This document shows positions 10,656-22,203 of a stretch of DNA of 64,000 bases, piece after piece. The stretch's first letter is position 1, and the number at the start of each line of letters is the position of its first letter. The notes below the pieces were generated by a model, which saw only the letters and a list, made by a program, of their open reading frames with translations, was not told the origin of the DNA and made no database searches. The stretch comes from Elephas maximus indicus. Its lineage: Eukaryota > Chordata > Mammalia > Proboscidea > Elephantidae. The translations under genes were made by a program, and so were the position numbers. The DNA is taken from assembly GCF_024166365.1 (NCBI RefSeq), contig NC_064844.1:310001-374000 (forward strand), written 5' to 3'.

Positions 10656-12922
10656 GGTACACAAATGCCTGGTGCCCTCGTTAGGAGGATGTGAGAAGCT
10701 CTTCACACCTGTCATCTCATTACAGAGGTACGCAAATGCCTGGTGCCCTCGTTAGGAGGATGTGAGAAGCTCTTCACACCTGTCATCTCATTACAGAGGT
10801 ACACAAATGCCTGGTGCTCTCGTTAGGAGGATGTGAGAAGCTCTTCACACCGGTCATCTCATTACAGAGGTACACAAATGCCTGGTGCCCTCGTTAGGAG
10901 GATGTGAGAAGCTCTTCACACCTGTCATCTCATTACAGAGGTACACAAATGCCTGGTGCCCTCATTAGGAGGATGCGAGAAGCTCCTCACACCTGTCATC
11001 TCATTACAGAGGTACACAAATGCCTGGTGCCCTCATTAGGAGGATGCGAGAAGCTCCTCACACCTGTCATCTCATTACAGAGGTACACAAATGCCTGGTG
11101 CCCTCGTTAGGAGGATGTGAGAAGCTCTTCACACCTGTCATCTCATTACAGAGGTACACAAATGCCTGGTACCCTCATTAGGAGGATGCGAGAAGCTCCT
11201 CACACCTGTCATCTCATTACAGAGGTACACAAATGCCTGGTGCTCTCGTTAGGAGGATGTGAGAAGCTCTTCACACCTGTCATCTCATTACAGAGGTACA
11301 CAAATGCCTGGTGCTCTCGTTAGGAGGATGTGAGAAGCTCTTCACACCGGTCATCTCATTACAGAGGTACACAAATGCCTGGTGCCCTCGTTAGGAGGAT
11401 GTGAGAAGCTCCTCACACCGGTCATCTCATTACAGAGGTACACAAATGCCTGGTGCCCTCATTAGGAGGATGCGAGAAGCTCCTCACACCTGTCATCTCA
11501 TTACAGAGGTACACAAATGCCTGGTGCTCTCGTTAGGAGGATGTGAGAAGCTCTTCACACCTGTCATCTCATTACAGAGGTACACAAATGCCTGGTGCCC
11601 TCGTTAGGAGGATGTCAGAAGCTCTTCACACCTGTCATCTCATTACAGAGGTACACAAATGCCTGGTGCCCTCATTAGGAGGATGCGAGAAGCTCCTCAC
11701 ACCTGTCATCTCATTACAGAGGTACACAAATGCCTGGTGCTCTCGTTAGGAGGATGTGAGAAGCTCTTCACACCGGTCATCTCATTACAGAGGTACACAA
11801 ATGCCTGGTGCTCTCGTTAGGAGGATGTGAGAAGCTCTTCACACCGGTCATCTCATTACAGAGGTACACAAATGCCTGGTGCCCTCGTTAGGAGGATGTG
11901 AGAAGCTCCTCACACCGGTCATCTCATTACAGAGGTACACAAATGCCTGGTGCCCTCGTTAGGAGGATGTGAGAAGCTCTTCACACCTGTCATCTCATTA
12001 CAGAGGTACACAAATGCCTGGTGCCCTCGTTAGGAGGATGTGAGAAGCTCTTCACACCGGTCATCTCATTACAGAGGTACACAAATGCCTGGTGCCCTCG
12101 TTAGGAGGATGTGAGAAGCTCCTCACACCGGTCATCTCATTACAGAGGTACACAAATGCCTGGTGCCCTCATTAGGAGGATGCGAGAAGCTCCTCACACC
12201 TGTCATCTCATTACAGAGGTACACAAATGCCTGGTGCCCTCGTTAGGAGGATGTCAGAAGCTCTTCACACCTGTCATCTCATTACAGAGGTACACAAATG
12301 CCTGGTGCCCTCGTTAGGAGGATGTGAGAAGCTCTTCACACCTGTCATCTCATTACAGAGGTACACAAATGCCTGGTGCCCTCGTTAGGAGGATGTGAGA
12401 AGCTCTTCACACCTGTCATCTCATTACAGAGGTACACAAATGCCTGGTGCCCTCGTTAGGAGGATGTGAGAAGCTCTTCACACCTGTCATCTCATTACAG
12501 AGGTACACAAATGCCTGGTGCTCTCGTTAGGAGGATGTGAGAAGCTCTTCACACCGGTCATCTCATTACAGAGGTACACAAATGCCTGGTGCCCTCGTTA
12601 GGAGGATGTGAGAAGCTCTTCACACCGGTCATCTCATTACAGAGGTACACAAATGCCTGGTGCCCTCGTTAGGAGGATGTGAGAAGCTCTTCACACCGGT
12701 CATCTCATTACAGAGGTACACAAATGCCTGGTGCCCTCGTTAGGAGGATGTGAGAAGCTGTTCACACCGGTCATCTCATTACAGAGGTACACAAATGCCT
12801 GGTGCCCTCGTTAGGAGGATGTGAGAAGCTCTTCACACCTGTCATCTCATTACAGAGGTACACAAATGCCTGGTGCTCTCGTTAGGAGGATGTGAGAAGC
12901 TCTTCATACCTGTCATCTCATT
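10656..12922. repeat. 71-bp minisatellite, about 32 tandem copies
   Basis: Units start every 71 bp from 10656 (10656, 10727, 10798 ... 12857) without a register slip; the last is about 66 bp long. The unit opens GGTACACAAATGCCTGGTGC, continues with a [CT]CTC[GA]TTAGGAGGATG[TC][GC]AGAAG block, and ends TCATCTCATTACAGA. Copies differ at a handful of sites: CTCG/CTCA, GTGAG/GCGAG/GTCAG, CTCTTC/CTCCTC, ACCTG/ACCGG. Twenty copies carry ACCTG and twelve ACCGG; eight have GCTCTCG; six combine CATTAGG, GCGAG and CTCCTC. Open frames across it (68 codons each) are by-products of the period, since 71 is not a multiple of three. It begins 220 bp into the intron from the COMMD1 terminal exon. Confidence 0.99.
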
Positions 12923-13260
12923 TGATCCTATAATGATTTTTTTTAACTTTTTAAAATATTATATTTAAAAGCTTACACAGCAAGTTAGGTTCCCATTTAA
13001 CAATTTCTACACAAATTATTCAGTCATATTGTTTACATTTTTCACAATGTGTCGCCATGCTCATTCATTCAATTTAGGTTGTACGATTTCAGATCCTAAA
13101 ATAATTTTTAAGATAAATACTTAAGTATCGCCATTTTATACCTGTAAGACCCTGAAGTACAGAGAGGTTAACCTGTATCACAAAATCAGAAAAAGGAAGA
13201 GTCAGCTTGTGAAACCCCAGCTCTGGCTGACTCCAAAGCCCAATCTGTCTCCTAGCACCC
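12900..13260 (+). mobile_element. MIR SINE, split by an L1 scrap
   Basis: Left part: 'acctgtcatctcatttgatc' (12909-12928) matches the MIR core 'cattatctcatttaatcc'. Right part from about 13091: GCCATTTTATACCTG, 'tacagagaggttaacctg', 'ccccagctctggctgactcc' and AAAGCCCAATCTG match the MIR 3' half (cccattttacag...cagagaggttaa...). The left part overlaps the final minisatellite unit. Old and non-functional. Confidence 0.75.
12936..13090 (-). mobile_element. Short L1-type 3' fragment inside the MIR
   Basis: T-run then 'acacagcaagttaggttccc', 'atttaacaatttctacacaa' and 'ttttcacaatgtgtcgccat', which I recognise as antisense L1 3'-end sequence. It is flanked by similar GATCCTATAAT (12924) and GATCCTAAAATAAT (13091), a probable target-site duplication that splits the MIR at a point contiguous in its consensus. 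Confidence 0.6.
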
Positions 13261-13706
13261 TGTAGTACAGCAACGGAATGAAGATTTGGATTGGCTCTGC
13301 GATAGCCTGGGAACTGGGATAACTCAAACTTAGCTAGCCAGAAATTGTGACAAACTGTCACAAGATGCTCAAGAAACATCAACCAGGTAATTACTAAACA
13401 ATGATCCTGAGATAACAACAAACACTTCTGGAGCCTTCCTGCTTGCTGCAAGCCACCCCTCCGAAGATCTTCTCTAAATACATTTCCTTCAATCACTGTT
13501 TTCCTTTTGTATACTACACTCAATTAATCCTAAATTAAGGAGACATCAAAGAATAAGGACTTTGAGTGTGGTGGCAGAAATTTCACGCACACTGGAGAAA
13601 TCCGTAGTCCACAATATCTAGAGAGTGAAGGGCAGATTATACATATCCAAGAGTTGTTATATTCAAGGTTCTCAAGAACATTAATTAAACAATTTTAGAG
13701 CAATAT
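13261..13706. other. Intronic sequence, nothing recognised
   Basis: No named repeat or RNA gene. A 144-codon open frame on the minus strand (13089-13523) begins in single-copy-looking DNA but runs into the MIR and shows no protein family resemblance. Confidence 0.5.
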
Positions 13707-13860
13707 GAATCCTGGTAGTGCAGTAGTTGAGAGGCTGGCTGCCATCTGAAAGGTTGGCAGTTCGAATCCACTCCTTCGAAACCCCATGGGCCAGTTCTGC
13801 TCTGTCCTATGGGGTCACTGTGAGTTGGAATCGACCAGACAGCAACGGGTTGGTTTTGGT
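13707..13860 (+). mobile_element. AfroSINE, sense, diverged
   Basis: Head 'aatcctggtagtgcagtagt', 'gttggcagttcgaatccact', a deletion in the CCACCAGCC block, then 'gtgagttggaatcgaccaga' and a GGTTGGTTTTGG tail. Confidence 0.9.
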
Positions 13861-15015
13861 GTTTTTTACGAATCTTTAGTGATCATATAATCCAACTACC
13901 TTGTTTCCTATATAATGAAATCAAGACCCAGGCATGCTAAATGACCCGCCTAATGTTTGTTGATGGCAGAGCTACCAGATGAAAGCTCTTTTCTCTGTAT
14001 CTATCTAAATACTATAGCTTCCCTGCCAAAGCTGCAGGTAAAGAAAGGTCAAACAGCCTCTTTAGAGGGAGGAAGTCACTCTGCCCTAGCTGGAAGAAGT
14101 GGATTTTGTAAAAGGACTTTGCTGCTGCCACACTGCTATTGAGAGGATACTGATGCCACTGAACACCCCCTGGGAAAGCCAGTGCAGAGTGAAAGCAGGG
14201 ACCTCTTGGATGAAAGGCTTCCAAAGGGAGAGAAAGCAGGTTTCCCCACCACAGGGAACCCTCTCTTCAAACACGTAGTTGGACAGGAGAGGAGTGTGGT
14301 CTTATATGTGAGCTTGGAAACTCTGCCAAGTCTGCATTCAGACCAAAGCAAAAACCAGTTTTAAACAAAGAAAGAATACTATAATAATGAAGTTTCTTGT
14401 GTTTAAGCTGCAGGAGGGGTTATCTCCCTTTGGAAAGAAGAGCAAATTTATGGTCAATGAGGCAGTTGAGCTCGTTGAATTAAGAACAGGTCTCAGATCT
14501 GAAAGTGTCTTGTTCTTTGTTCAGTTTTATTAAGATCTGTAGCCTAACTTTAAAACTTTTTTTTAACATTTGGCCTTTGAAACAATGGTCTAGAAATGAA
14601 TAATTACCAGAGTCTAACACATATATTCAGAAAATTGGCAGAAAAGATGATGTAACCAATGTTTCATCTCAGTGAAAGTCAGTCTCAACAATAAATGATT
14701 CTGTTTTCTATTAATATGGGAAGAAATTACCAAGGACAATCTTCATAGAGAGAAATGCCTGAGCAGGGTGTGTTAATGAATAACCTGGATCTTTTCTGAT
14801 GGGGGTGGGGGGCACTAGTTTGTTGCAGGTTTAAGTACTCAAATTATCTTAGATTGGCTCTCCAAGTATTAATGAAGCTCAGTTTATTTTTAAAGGAGAC
14901 CAAATACCAGAAACAAAGAACAGGATGTATAAAGGAAGTCCAAAATTAAGCAGATATATTTTCCCTCCATTCTGAACTCTCACCTCTCTTGCCTGGAAAC
15001 AATGCACACAACCTT
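13861..15015. other. Intronic sequence, nothing recognised
   Basis: Single-copy-looking DNA. Open frames of 60-71 codons on both strands at 13957-14364 overlap each other and lack splice or start context. Confidence 0.45.
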
Positions 15016-15111
15016 AGAAGACACATGGAGCCATGCCTTCGAAGACACATGGAGCCAGGCCTTAGAAGACATATGGAGCCAGGCCTGGGAAGACACATGG
15101 AGCCATGCATG
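15016..15111. repeat. 24-bp tandem repeat, 4 copies
   Basis: Units at 15016, 15040, 15064 and 15088 share GAAGACAYATGGAGCCA with TGCCTT/GGCCTT/GGCCTG ends. Short minisatellite with about 85-90% identity between units. Confidence 0.95.
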
Positions 15112-16199
15112 CCTGCAACAAAATTTACCTGAAACTGTATTATCAGGGCCTAGTTTCCTCTAGGTATGCTATCAAAATATTTGATAAGAATTGAAGGGCC
15201 TTTAAATGCGGGCTTAACACACGGAGCTTTGTTCAAATTTCCCGTTTGGCTAGGGTGTCCTAGAGAAAGTACATCTAATGCAATTAAAGTTAGCTTTTAG
15301 AAATGCAGGTGATGTTTATCGAGCCAGAGACAGAGAATAAATGAGCAATCCGAAACACCTCCCCCCTCCAAAAAAAAAATTGTGTATTTTTCTTTGAATT
15401 ACATGATATAGTCTTTGGATGGCTACGTTTTAAAAAAAATATATTTCATACACTCCAGAGCCTTGTACCAACCAGGTGTTCAATAAAAACCTTTTTCTTG
15501 CTTGTCACTTACTGAGAAATTGTGATCATCATCAACTAAGATTAAGCACTTTTAAATTTAGGTTGCATTTAGGAACTCTAAGTGATTTTTATGGACCACT
15601 TCTTAATCACAAGGCTACCCCAAAGTCTTAGCGCTCTGAAGAGCATAAAGACACAGGACGAATCTGATATTCTCTAGCCTGTGCTTCTGGGGAAGATAGA
15701 AAGCACCTTGCTTATATGGGTCTAGTAGCACAAACGGGGCATTTTACACTATTTTCACAGTTGGTCCAAAAAGAGTTTTGCTAGAAGCAAAAAGTTAATA
15801 TTTTTTAACTGAGATTTTCTTTGCAATTAAGACAGGAAACTGTTCTTCCTATGCTATCCAACTCCTCTCCTCACCTCTCAGTAAGCCGACACTGCAGGCT
15901 GGGTACAAAGTCTTAATGTAAGTAGGCTGCCTCCTTGTCGGCAATCATACACTCCACCTACTGCCACCTTCTTCTCACTGCCGGTGCCATTTTCTTATCT
16001 TCCTTTGGTGTAAACAAAGGGGACGTGCTACGGCTAATGCCACTTTTGGCTGAACTGAGGGAGGGATGGCAGCTGCATTTGCTGGGATTACCTAAGCATA
16101 TTATTCGATCTTTCTAGTCTGGAATGCAAAGTTAACCCTTGTTTTGCCACTGGCAAAAGAGAAACACGTGCCAGCCTTGACTACCTTCAGAAAACCAAA
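15112..16199. other. Intronic sequence, nothing recognised
   Basis: Contains an A-run at 15370 and AT-rich stretches. No gene or clear repeat signature. Confidence 0.45.
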
Positions 16200-16363
16200 A
16201 ACAAAAAAAACCCAGTGCTGTCGAGTCGATTCCGACTCATAGCAACCCTATAGGACAGAGTAGAACTGCCCCATAGAGTTTCCAAGGAGCGCCTGGTGGA
16301 TTCAAACTGCCAACACTTTGGTTGGCAGCCGTAGCACCTAACCACTATGCCACCAGGGTTTCC
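16200..16363 (-). mobile_element. AfroSINE, antisense
   Basis: Good copy: 'cagtgctgtcgagtcgattc', 'tagaactgccccatagagtt', 'ccaaggagcgcctggtggat', and a head ending 'actatgccaccagggtttcc'. Confidence 0.94.
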
Positions 16364-17835
16364 AGAAGCAGCAGCAAAATCTAGAAAACTTGAGCAGTGG
16401 TAACAACAGATAATTTAATAACCTTTCTGAAAGTGGACTCTCGAAACTATTAGCCACTTAGTTTTGCAATTATATAAATATGTCTGGCTGCTGGTGTGAA
16501 GTCTTAGGTCAACGTTCTGATTCCAACACCCTGGATATGTCAGGGCTTGGCCATGAGTCACTTCTCTACCTGTCAAACTGGGTATGTTTTCCTTCTCCTT
16601 TGCCATTCCCAATATTTTCTATGTGGGGGGTATCATTTCTGCATTCCCTACTTTACTTTTTGGCCTCAAGCACTTCTTCTTTTGGTTCACACGACCAACA
16701 GTACAGACATCAAAGCTGAGTCTCCTCAGGCCACCTCAGCACATGACCAGCAAACACAAACTCCAAAGATAAGCAGGCAAGAATTTTCACGATGGCTAGG
16801 CTGGTAGGAAAGCTGCCCTCCAAGGGACAAATAATGGGATGAGCCAGACCAATATTTGGTTTTTCTCAGTATCATTTGATATTGGAATCTTGTATGATAG
16901 CACTTTGATATGTATTTTAGAAAACCCCCTAAAACAAAAAACAAAACAGTAACTGTGGAAGATGAGATTTCATTAAGAATTTGCATCTAAGGTCTTTGAT
17001 ACCAGAAACATAGCCTCATCACCACATCTGTTCTTGTAGCCTGGATCTAAAGCTACTGCTGTTCCTTAAAACAATAGTAAAAATAAGTAAGTGAATGAAA
17101 CAAAAACTGATGATTTATAATCTTTTTTCTTCATCTTTCCACAAAAAAAAATTAACAATATATGTAACAATGAACAATGATCCTTACTCAGACTATTTTT
17201 ATCTGAGACATCCTCATTTCACATATCGTAGCCAGCAAGTCCTACGCCTGTGTAAAGAGCATGCTAGCCCAATTTTCCAAAAGGGGAAAAAAACATACTG
17301 TAAACAACAAAGCAGTCATCCTTCTGAGGATTCAAAAGGGCTGAAATCAGAGTCCTTTGGAGCTCTAAGACTACAACTTAAAAACCGAGCAACTAAATTA
17401 AAATGACTCAGCCCAAAACTCAAGAGGTGTGTCTACAACGTGTTAAGAGCTATGTGGGACTACGACAGGGTCTGCAAGAGATGCCTCAGCAGCTTCCAGA
17501 CGAGTTTATCCACAATAACAATCCCCCACTTTACACAGAAGAGAGCCAAGCACTGCTAGTACAGCATGAAGGGATTACCATGACTGGACAACAATTCCTG
17601 CTTTTTTCTGGAGACAGCATTCAGGAGTGCCAGAGGACTCTGGAGAACAGCCTGACAACAGTAGTTCAAGTACCTAAAAAAGTTAACTGCTTCCCCATTC
17701 TTATTGTGTTTAAAAATAAACTTTAGGGGAAAACATGAACTTTTTATCAGTTTATTAGAAACCCAAGGTGGCGGGGGGGTGGTGACAGGAAGACACGCTC
17801 GGTATCCAGAAAGTTTCAGATCTGCCACAGATGTA
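16364..17835. other. Intronic sequence, nothing recognised
   Basis: Open frames of 103 and 107 codons (17095-17406, 17403-17726, plus strand) lie back to back. Neither resembles a family I know, and each begins and ends in A/T-rich DNA. Treated as chance frames antisense to COMMD1. Confidence 0.45.
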
Positions 17836-18001
17836 AAACCAGAAACCAGACCTACTGCTGTCAAGTCAATTCTGACTCATAACAACCCTAGAGGACAGAG
17901 TAGAGCTGGCCCATAGGGTTTTCAAAGAGCGACTGGTGAATTCAAACTGCCAGTCTTTTGGTTAGCAGCCGTGCTCTTAACTGCTGCACCACTAGGGCTC
18001 C
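17836..18001 (-). mobile_element. AfroSINE, antisense
   Basis: Copy with 'acctactgctgtcaagtcaa', 'gtagagctggcccatagggt' and head 'actgctgcaccactagggct'. It sits directly before an L1 insertion. Confidence 0.92.
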
Positions 18002-18073
18002 ATTTCACTGCTAAACAGATCTAATGCATCCAACTGGCACACACAGATTTTCTATAAAATGGCCAATTTTGAC

Positions 18074-19652
18074 AAAGGATATGAACAGGCACTTCACCAA
18101 AGAAGACATTCAGGTGGCTAACAGACACAAGAGGAAATGCTGCCTATCATTAGCCATTAGGGAAATGCAAATCAAAACTACAATGAGATACCATCTCAAC
18201 CCAGCGAGGCTGGCATTATTTCAAAGAACACAACACAATAAATGTTGGAGAGGTTGTGGAGAGACTGGAACACGTACACACTGCTGGTGAGAACGTAAAA
18301 TGGCACAACCACTTTGGAAATCAATTTGGCACTTCCTTAAAAAGCTAGAAATAGAACTACTGTACAATCCCACAAGCCTGCTCCTTGGAATATATCCTAG
18401 AGAAATAAGAGCCATCACACAAATAGGTATATGCACACCCATGTTCACTGTTTATTAGCACTGTTTACAATAGCAAAAAGATGGAAGCAACCAACGTGCC
18501 CATCTACAGATGAATGGATCAACAAATTATGGTATGCTCACACAATGGAATACTACTCAACTATGAAGGACAATGATGAATCCGTGAAACATCTCATAAT
18601 ATGAATGAATCTGGAAGGCATTATTCTGAGTGAAATTAGTTGCAAAAGGACAAATATTGTCTGAGACTACTATTATAAGAACTCAAGAAAAGGTTTAAAC
18701 ACAGAAGAAAACATTCTTTGATGGTTAAGAGGGTGGGTAGGGACTGGGTATTTGCTAATTAGGTAGGAGACAAAAATTATTTCAGGTGAAAGGAAGGACA
18801 ACACACAATACGGGGGAAGTCAACACAATTGGACTAAACCAAAAGCTAAGAAGTTTCCTGAACAAAACCAAACACTTTGAGGGACAGAGTAGCAGGGGCG
18901 GGGGTCCGGGGACCATGGTTTTAGGGGACATCTAGGTCAACTGGCATAACAAAGTATATTAAGAAAAAGTTCTACATCCTACTTTGGTGAGTGGAGTCTG
19001 GGGTCTTAAAACCTAGCACAGGGCCATCTAAGATGCATCAATTGGTCTCAACTCACCTGGAGCAAATGAGAATGAAGAACACCAAAAACACAAGGAAAAC
19101 ATGAGCCCAAGAGACAGAAAGGGCCACATAAACCAGAGACTCCATCAGCCTGAGACCAGAAGAACTAGATGGTACCCAGCTACCACCAATGACTGCCATC
19201 ACAGGGAACACAACAGAGAATCCCTGATGGAGCAGGAGCAAAGTGGGATGCACACCTCAAACTCTAGTAAAAAGACCAGACTTAATGGTCTGACTGAGAG
19301 TGGAGGGACTCCAGAGGTCATGGTCCCCGGACTCTCTGTTAGCCCAAAACCAAAACCGAAATGGTCAACTCTTCAAAGATTAGACTGGACTGTAAGACCG
19401 GTAAGGAGTGTGCTTCTTAGCTCCAGTAGACATATGAGACCATGTCGGTGGTTCCTGTCTGGAGGCAAGACGAGAAGACGGAGGGGGACAGGAGCTGGCT
19501 GAATGGACACAGGAAATACAAGATGGAGGGAAGAAGTGTGCTGTCACATTGTGGGTAGAACAACTAGGGTCACATAGCAGTGTGTATAAGTTTTTGTATG
19601 AGAAAGTGACTCGAATTGTAAACTTTCACTTAAAGCACAATTAAAAAAAAAT
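18074..19652 (+). mobile_element. L1 LINE 3' end, sense
   Basis: 5'-truncated L1 covering the end of ORF2 and the 3' UTR. The ORF2 end is visible as [19 protein letters not shown] and the cysteine-rich [15 protein letters not shown] (18024-18290 frame). The 3' UTR follows, with AACTGGCATAA, 'cttaaaacctagcacagggc' and 'tttcacttaaagcacaatta', then an A-run. Flanking TCTAWAAATGGCCARTTTTGA at 18051-18073 and 19653-19675 is a long, slightly diverged target-site duplication. Dead on arrival. Confidence 0.95.
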
Positions 19653-19675
19653 TCTAAAATGGCCAGTTTTGAAAA

Positions 19676-20390
19676 TAAAATAACACCAGATCTTAATTAT
19701 TTTGAAGGCCTGTTATCTGCTTCACTCTCCCCTCTTTTCTAGTCCATCTTCTAGGTAATCACAGCAGCTCTGCAAAGTTTTATATAAAGGGAGATTTGGA
19801 GCTATTGGGAGGCGCTTTACTACTTCACTAAATACTTCTGAAAATCATACCTATAAAGTGCGTTTTGAGCCAGAAATGTCCTTATCCCCAGATATTTCCC
19901 CTCCTTTTTTGTGTTTTCAGTGACCAGGCCTACTGCCCTCAGCCTAGATGCTGTCTTCAAAGCATAAACGCTCCCGGGAGAGTTAATACAAAGAGTCATT
20001 TACAGCTTTCTGTTTCTCAGTCAGGATACTTCTCCCAGGTAGGATGAACTAAGTCACCCACCCAGAGCACAGGACAGTTAGCAGAAGAGGGACTGGGAGA
20101 GCCTGGGGACCTGGGGAGTGTATATGTAGGGCACAATCCCTCCCCACCCCATAAGCTCTATCCTCAGACCAGATGCACGGGGTCCTAGGTGAAATATCTT
20201 CAGCAACTCAGGTTCCCTAATCTGCCTTTCTATACATTTCTTATCAGCCAATGGCAAGGCTGCTAGGCACCAGAAATGTCTAGGAAATCTTACAAAGAGC
20301 GGCATTAACAAGATAATTGTCAATTAAAACCAAGAATCAGATGTTGATGGAGACATGTATTGGGGGTGATAAAAAGGTGATTACAGGTCC
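19676..20390. other. Intronic sequence, nothing recognised
   Basis: Single-copy-looking DNA without a recognisable repeat or coding signal. Confidence 0.45.
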
Positions 20391-20396
20391 CTAAAC

Positions 20397-20554
20397 CCGT
20401 TGAACCTGTTGCCTTCGAGTTGACTGGACTCACAGTGACCCTACAGGACAGAGCAGAACTGTCTATAGAGTTTCCAAGGAGCGTCTGGTGGATTTGAATT
20501 GCAGACCTTTTGGTTAACAGCCGAACGCTTAACCACTGGGCCAGCAGGGCTCCA
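20397..20554 (-). mobile_element. AfroSINE, antisense
   Basis: Markers 'cctgttgccttcgagttgac', 'agagtttccaaggagcgtct', head 'aaccactgggccagcagggc'. Confidence 0.9.
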
Positions 20555-20567
20555 AAGGAGGCACAAA

Positions 20568-20672
20568 TCGTTGGCGGTTTGAACCTGCCCAGTAGTACCT
20601 GTGAAGAAAGGACTGTGAATTCGCTTCTGTTAAAATTACAGCAAAGAAAACCCTACAGACCAGTTCCACTCT
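20568..20672 (+). mobile_element. AfroSINE fragment, sense (long subtype)
   Basis: Lacks its head. It starts at GGCGGTTTGAACCTGCCCAG and includes 'gaagaaaggactgtgaattc', 'ttaaaattacagcaaagaaa' and 'accagttccactctaact'. This middle section is typical of the longer SINE subtype. It abuts the next SINE. Confidence 0.7.
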
Positions 20673-20680
20673 AACTCAGG

Positions 20681-20888
20681 TGGAGTCCCTAGGTGGTGCA
20701 GACGGTTAAGTACTTGGCTACTAACCAAAAGGCTGAAGATTCAAGTCCACCCAGAGGTACCTCAGAAGAAAGGCCTGGTGACCTGCCTCTGAAAAACCAG
20801 CCACTGAAAGCCCTGTGACGCACAGGTCTACCCTCTGACACGTGGGGCCGCCGTGGGTCGGACTCACCTCGACGGCAGCGGGCTTGGT
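20681..20888 (+). mobile_element. AfroSINE, long subtype, sense
   Basis: Long form with the extra middle block: 'gtccctaggtggtgcagacg', 'caagtccacccagaggtacc', 'cagaagaaaggcctggtgac', then 'gtgggtcggactcacctcga' and CGGCAGCGGGCTTGG. Fairly well preserved CpGs in the tail. Confidence 0.92.
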
Positions 20889-20892
20889 TTCT

Positions 20893-22203
20893 CTACTTTG
20901 TTTACATGATTATGTGTTTAGCCGTTGTATGTGTACACATCCACTGTATATGTACGTGTTTATATTCCGTCCCTCTTGCTGCTCTGTACTTTTGTTTTTA
21001 TCTGCAGGCTCAGAGCCTACGAGCCAACAAGGCAATGAGATGCTAAGAACACTGTCCACTCAAAGTTGTTTGCATTTCTAAGACAGAAAACTGTAGTGTG
21101 CCAGGAACAGGACTCAGATTCTTTTGGTTCAAGATTTCTCAGCTGGAAAAAAGCTAGAGCCGTGATTTAGAAGAAAACTACACAAGCAATGTGAAAGGAA
21201 CAGACATTTTGGCCCAAGCAACCCTGACTTGTTCCTGAAACGGAGAAAACAGATTTGACCTTGTAAGAATAAGCAGTTCTTTTGTGGGCTGAATATGTTC
21301 TGATGAACCAAGACTATCCCTACTCCTCTTCCCACAGATTTCAAGGCCGCCTGACATACATTCTGTTCTGCTTTGCTAACCTGTCAGCAAACAGTGAAAG
21401 GCTGAGGTTCCATCGGTCTTCATCTATTCACTAGAAAAACAAAGGAAGCCCACAGACTTGCCCAGTTCCGTGACACCAGGTTTCTTAGCTCTTCCATCCA
21501 ACCCACCGCCCGTTAACACCCACATCTGACTCTGAGTTTGGTTACTTTCAACCCGATCAGAATCTATTTAAGAGGAGGAGAATGAGGATTAATTAGAAAT
21601 ACCTGATTTTGTATCAATTTATATATGCACAGGACTTAAGCATTTACAAAGAGATTTAGAAAGAAAATAAAACGTAGCCAGGTTCTATACAATACAATTA
21701 AATCACTGGCATAATTTCTAGGTTTTTCAAAACAGTATGCCCCAGCTCGTTTTAAAAGTCTTCCTTTTTGGCAGGACTTAGTATTTTGCTGTTAAGATTT
21801 TCGGTACTCTGGAAAATTTGGCTAAAAAAAATTGGGGTAAGAAACTATTTTTAGGTGCTCTGATTTGATCTCTAGGAAATCATACTAGTTTTTGGCTAAG
21901 CAGAGCTGGCTCCCACGCACAGTAGGCAAAGTACCTGAGGAACAATTGCAGAGCAGCTCAAAGGGCCAATCACTTAAATCCTACAGAAACCAAATCTCAG
22001 AGAAATGATGAAACTCAGCACGGTAGAGTGTTGCGAATTTTAGTTCAAAGTTCTAACTGGGGCCTCTGGTCATTCCTGGTGAGCTACACTCCTGAGCAAA
22101 CTTATTTGCAAATAATTTTGACTAACAAACTAAAATATATTTACATGAAAGGAATAGGGAAGGAAAAAAATCCACTGAGTTGTTTGTTTAGGCAACACCA
22201 TTA
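20893..22203. other. Intronic sequence, nothing recognised
   Basis: AT-rich single-copy-looking DNA. Nothing coding or repetitive that I can name. Confidence 0.45.

Noticed and set aside
10904-12317. Five similar 68-codon open frames suggesting a repetitive small protein family
   Set aside because: They arise from the 71-bp repeat read across three frames before a stop. There is no start context, and the frames are antisense to COMMD1.
10656-12922. CRISPR-like array of regular repeats
   Set aside because: Units are contiguous 71-bp copies without unique spacers, in a mammalian intron. It is a minisatellite.
15016-15111. Coding repeat or RNA motif
   Set aside because: Only four 24-bp copies, no frame context; simple minisatellite.
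17095-17726. Two back-to-back frames of 103 and 107 codons
   Set aside because: No recognisable protein and no splice or promoter support; their abutment looks accidental.
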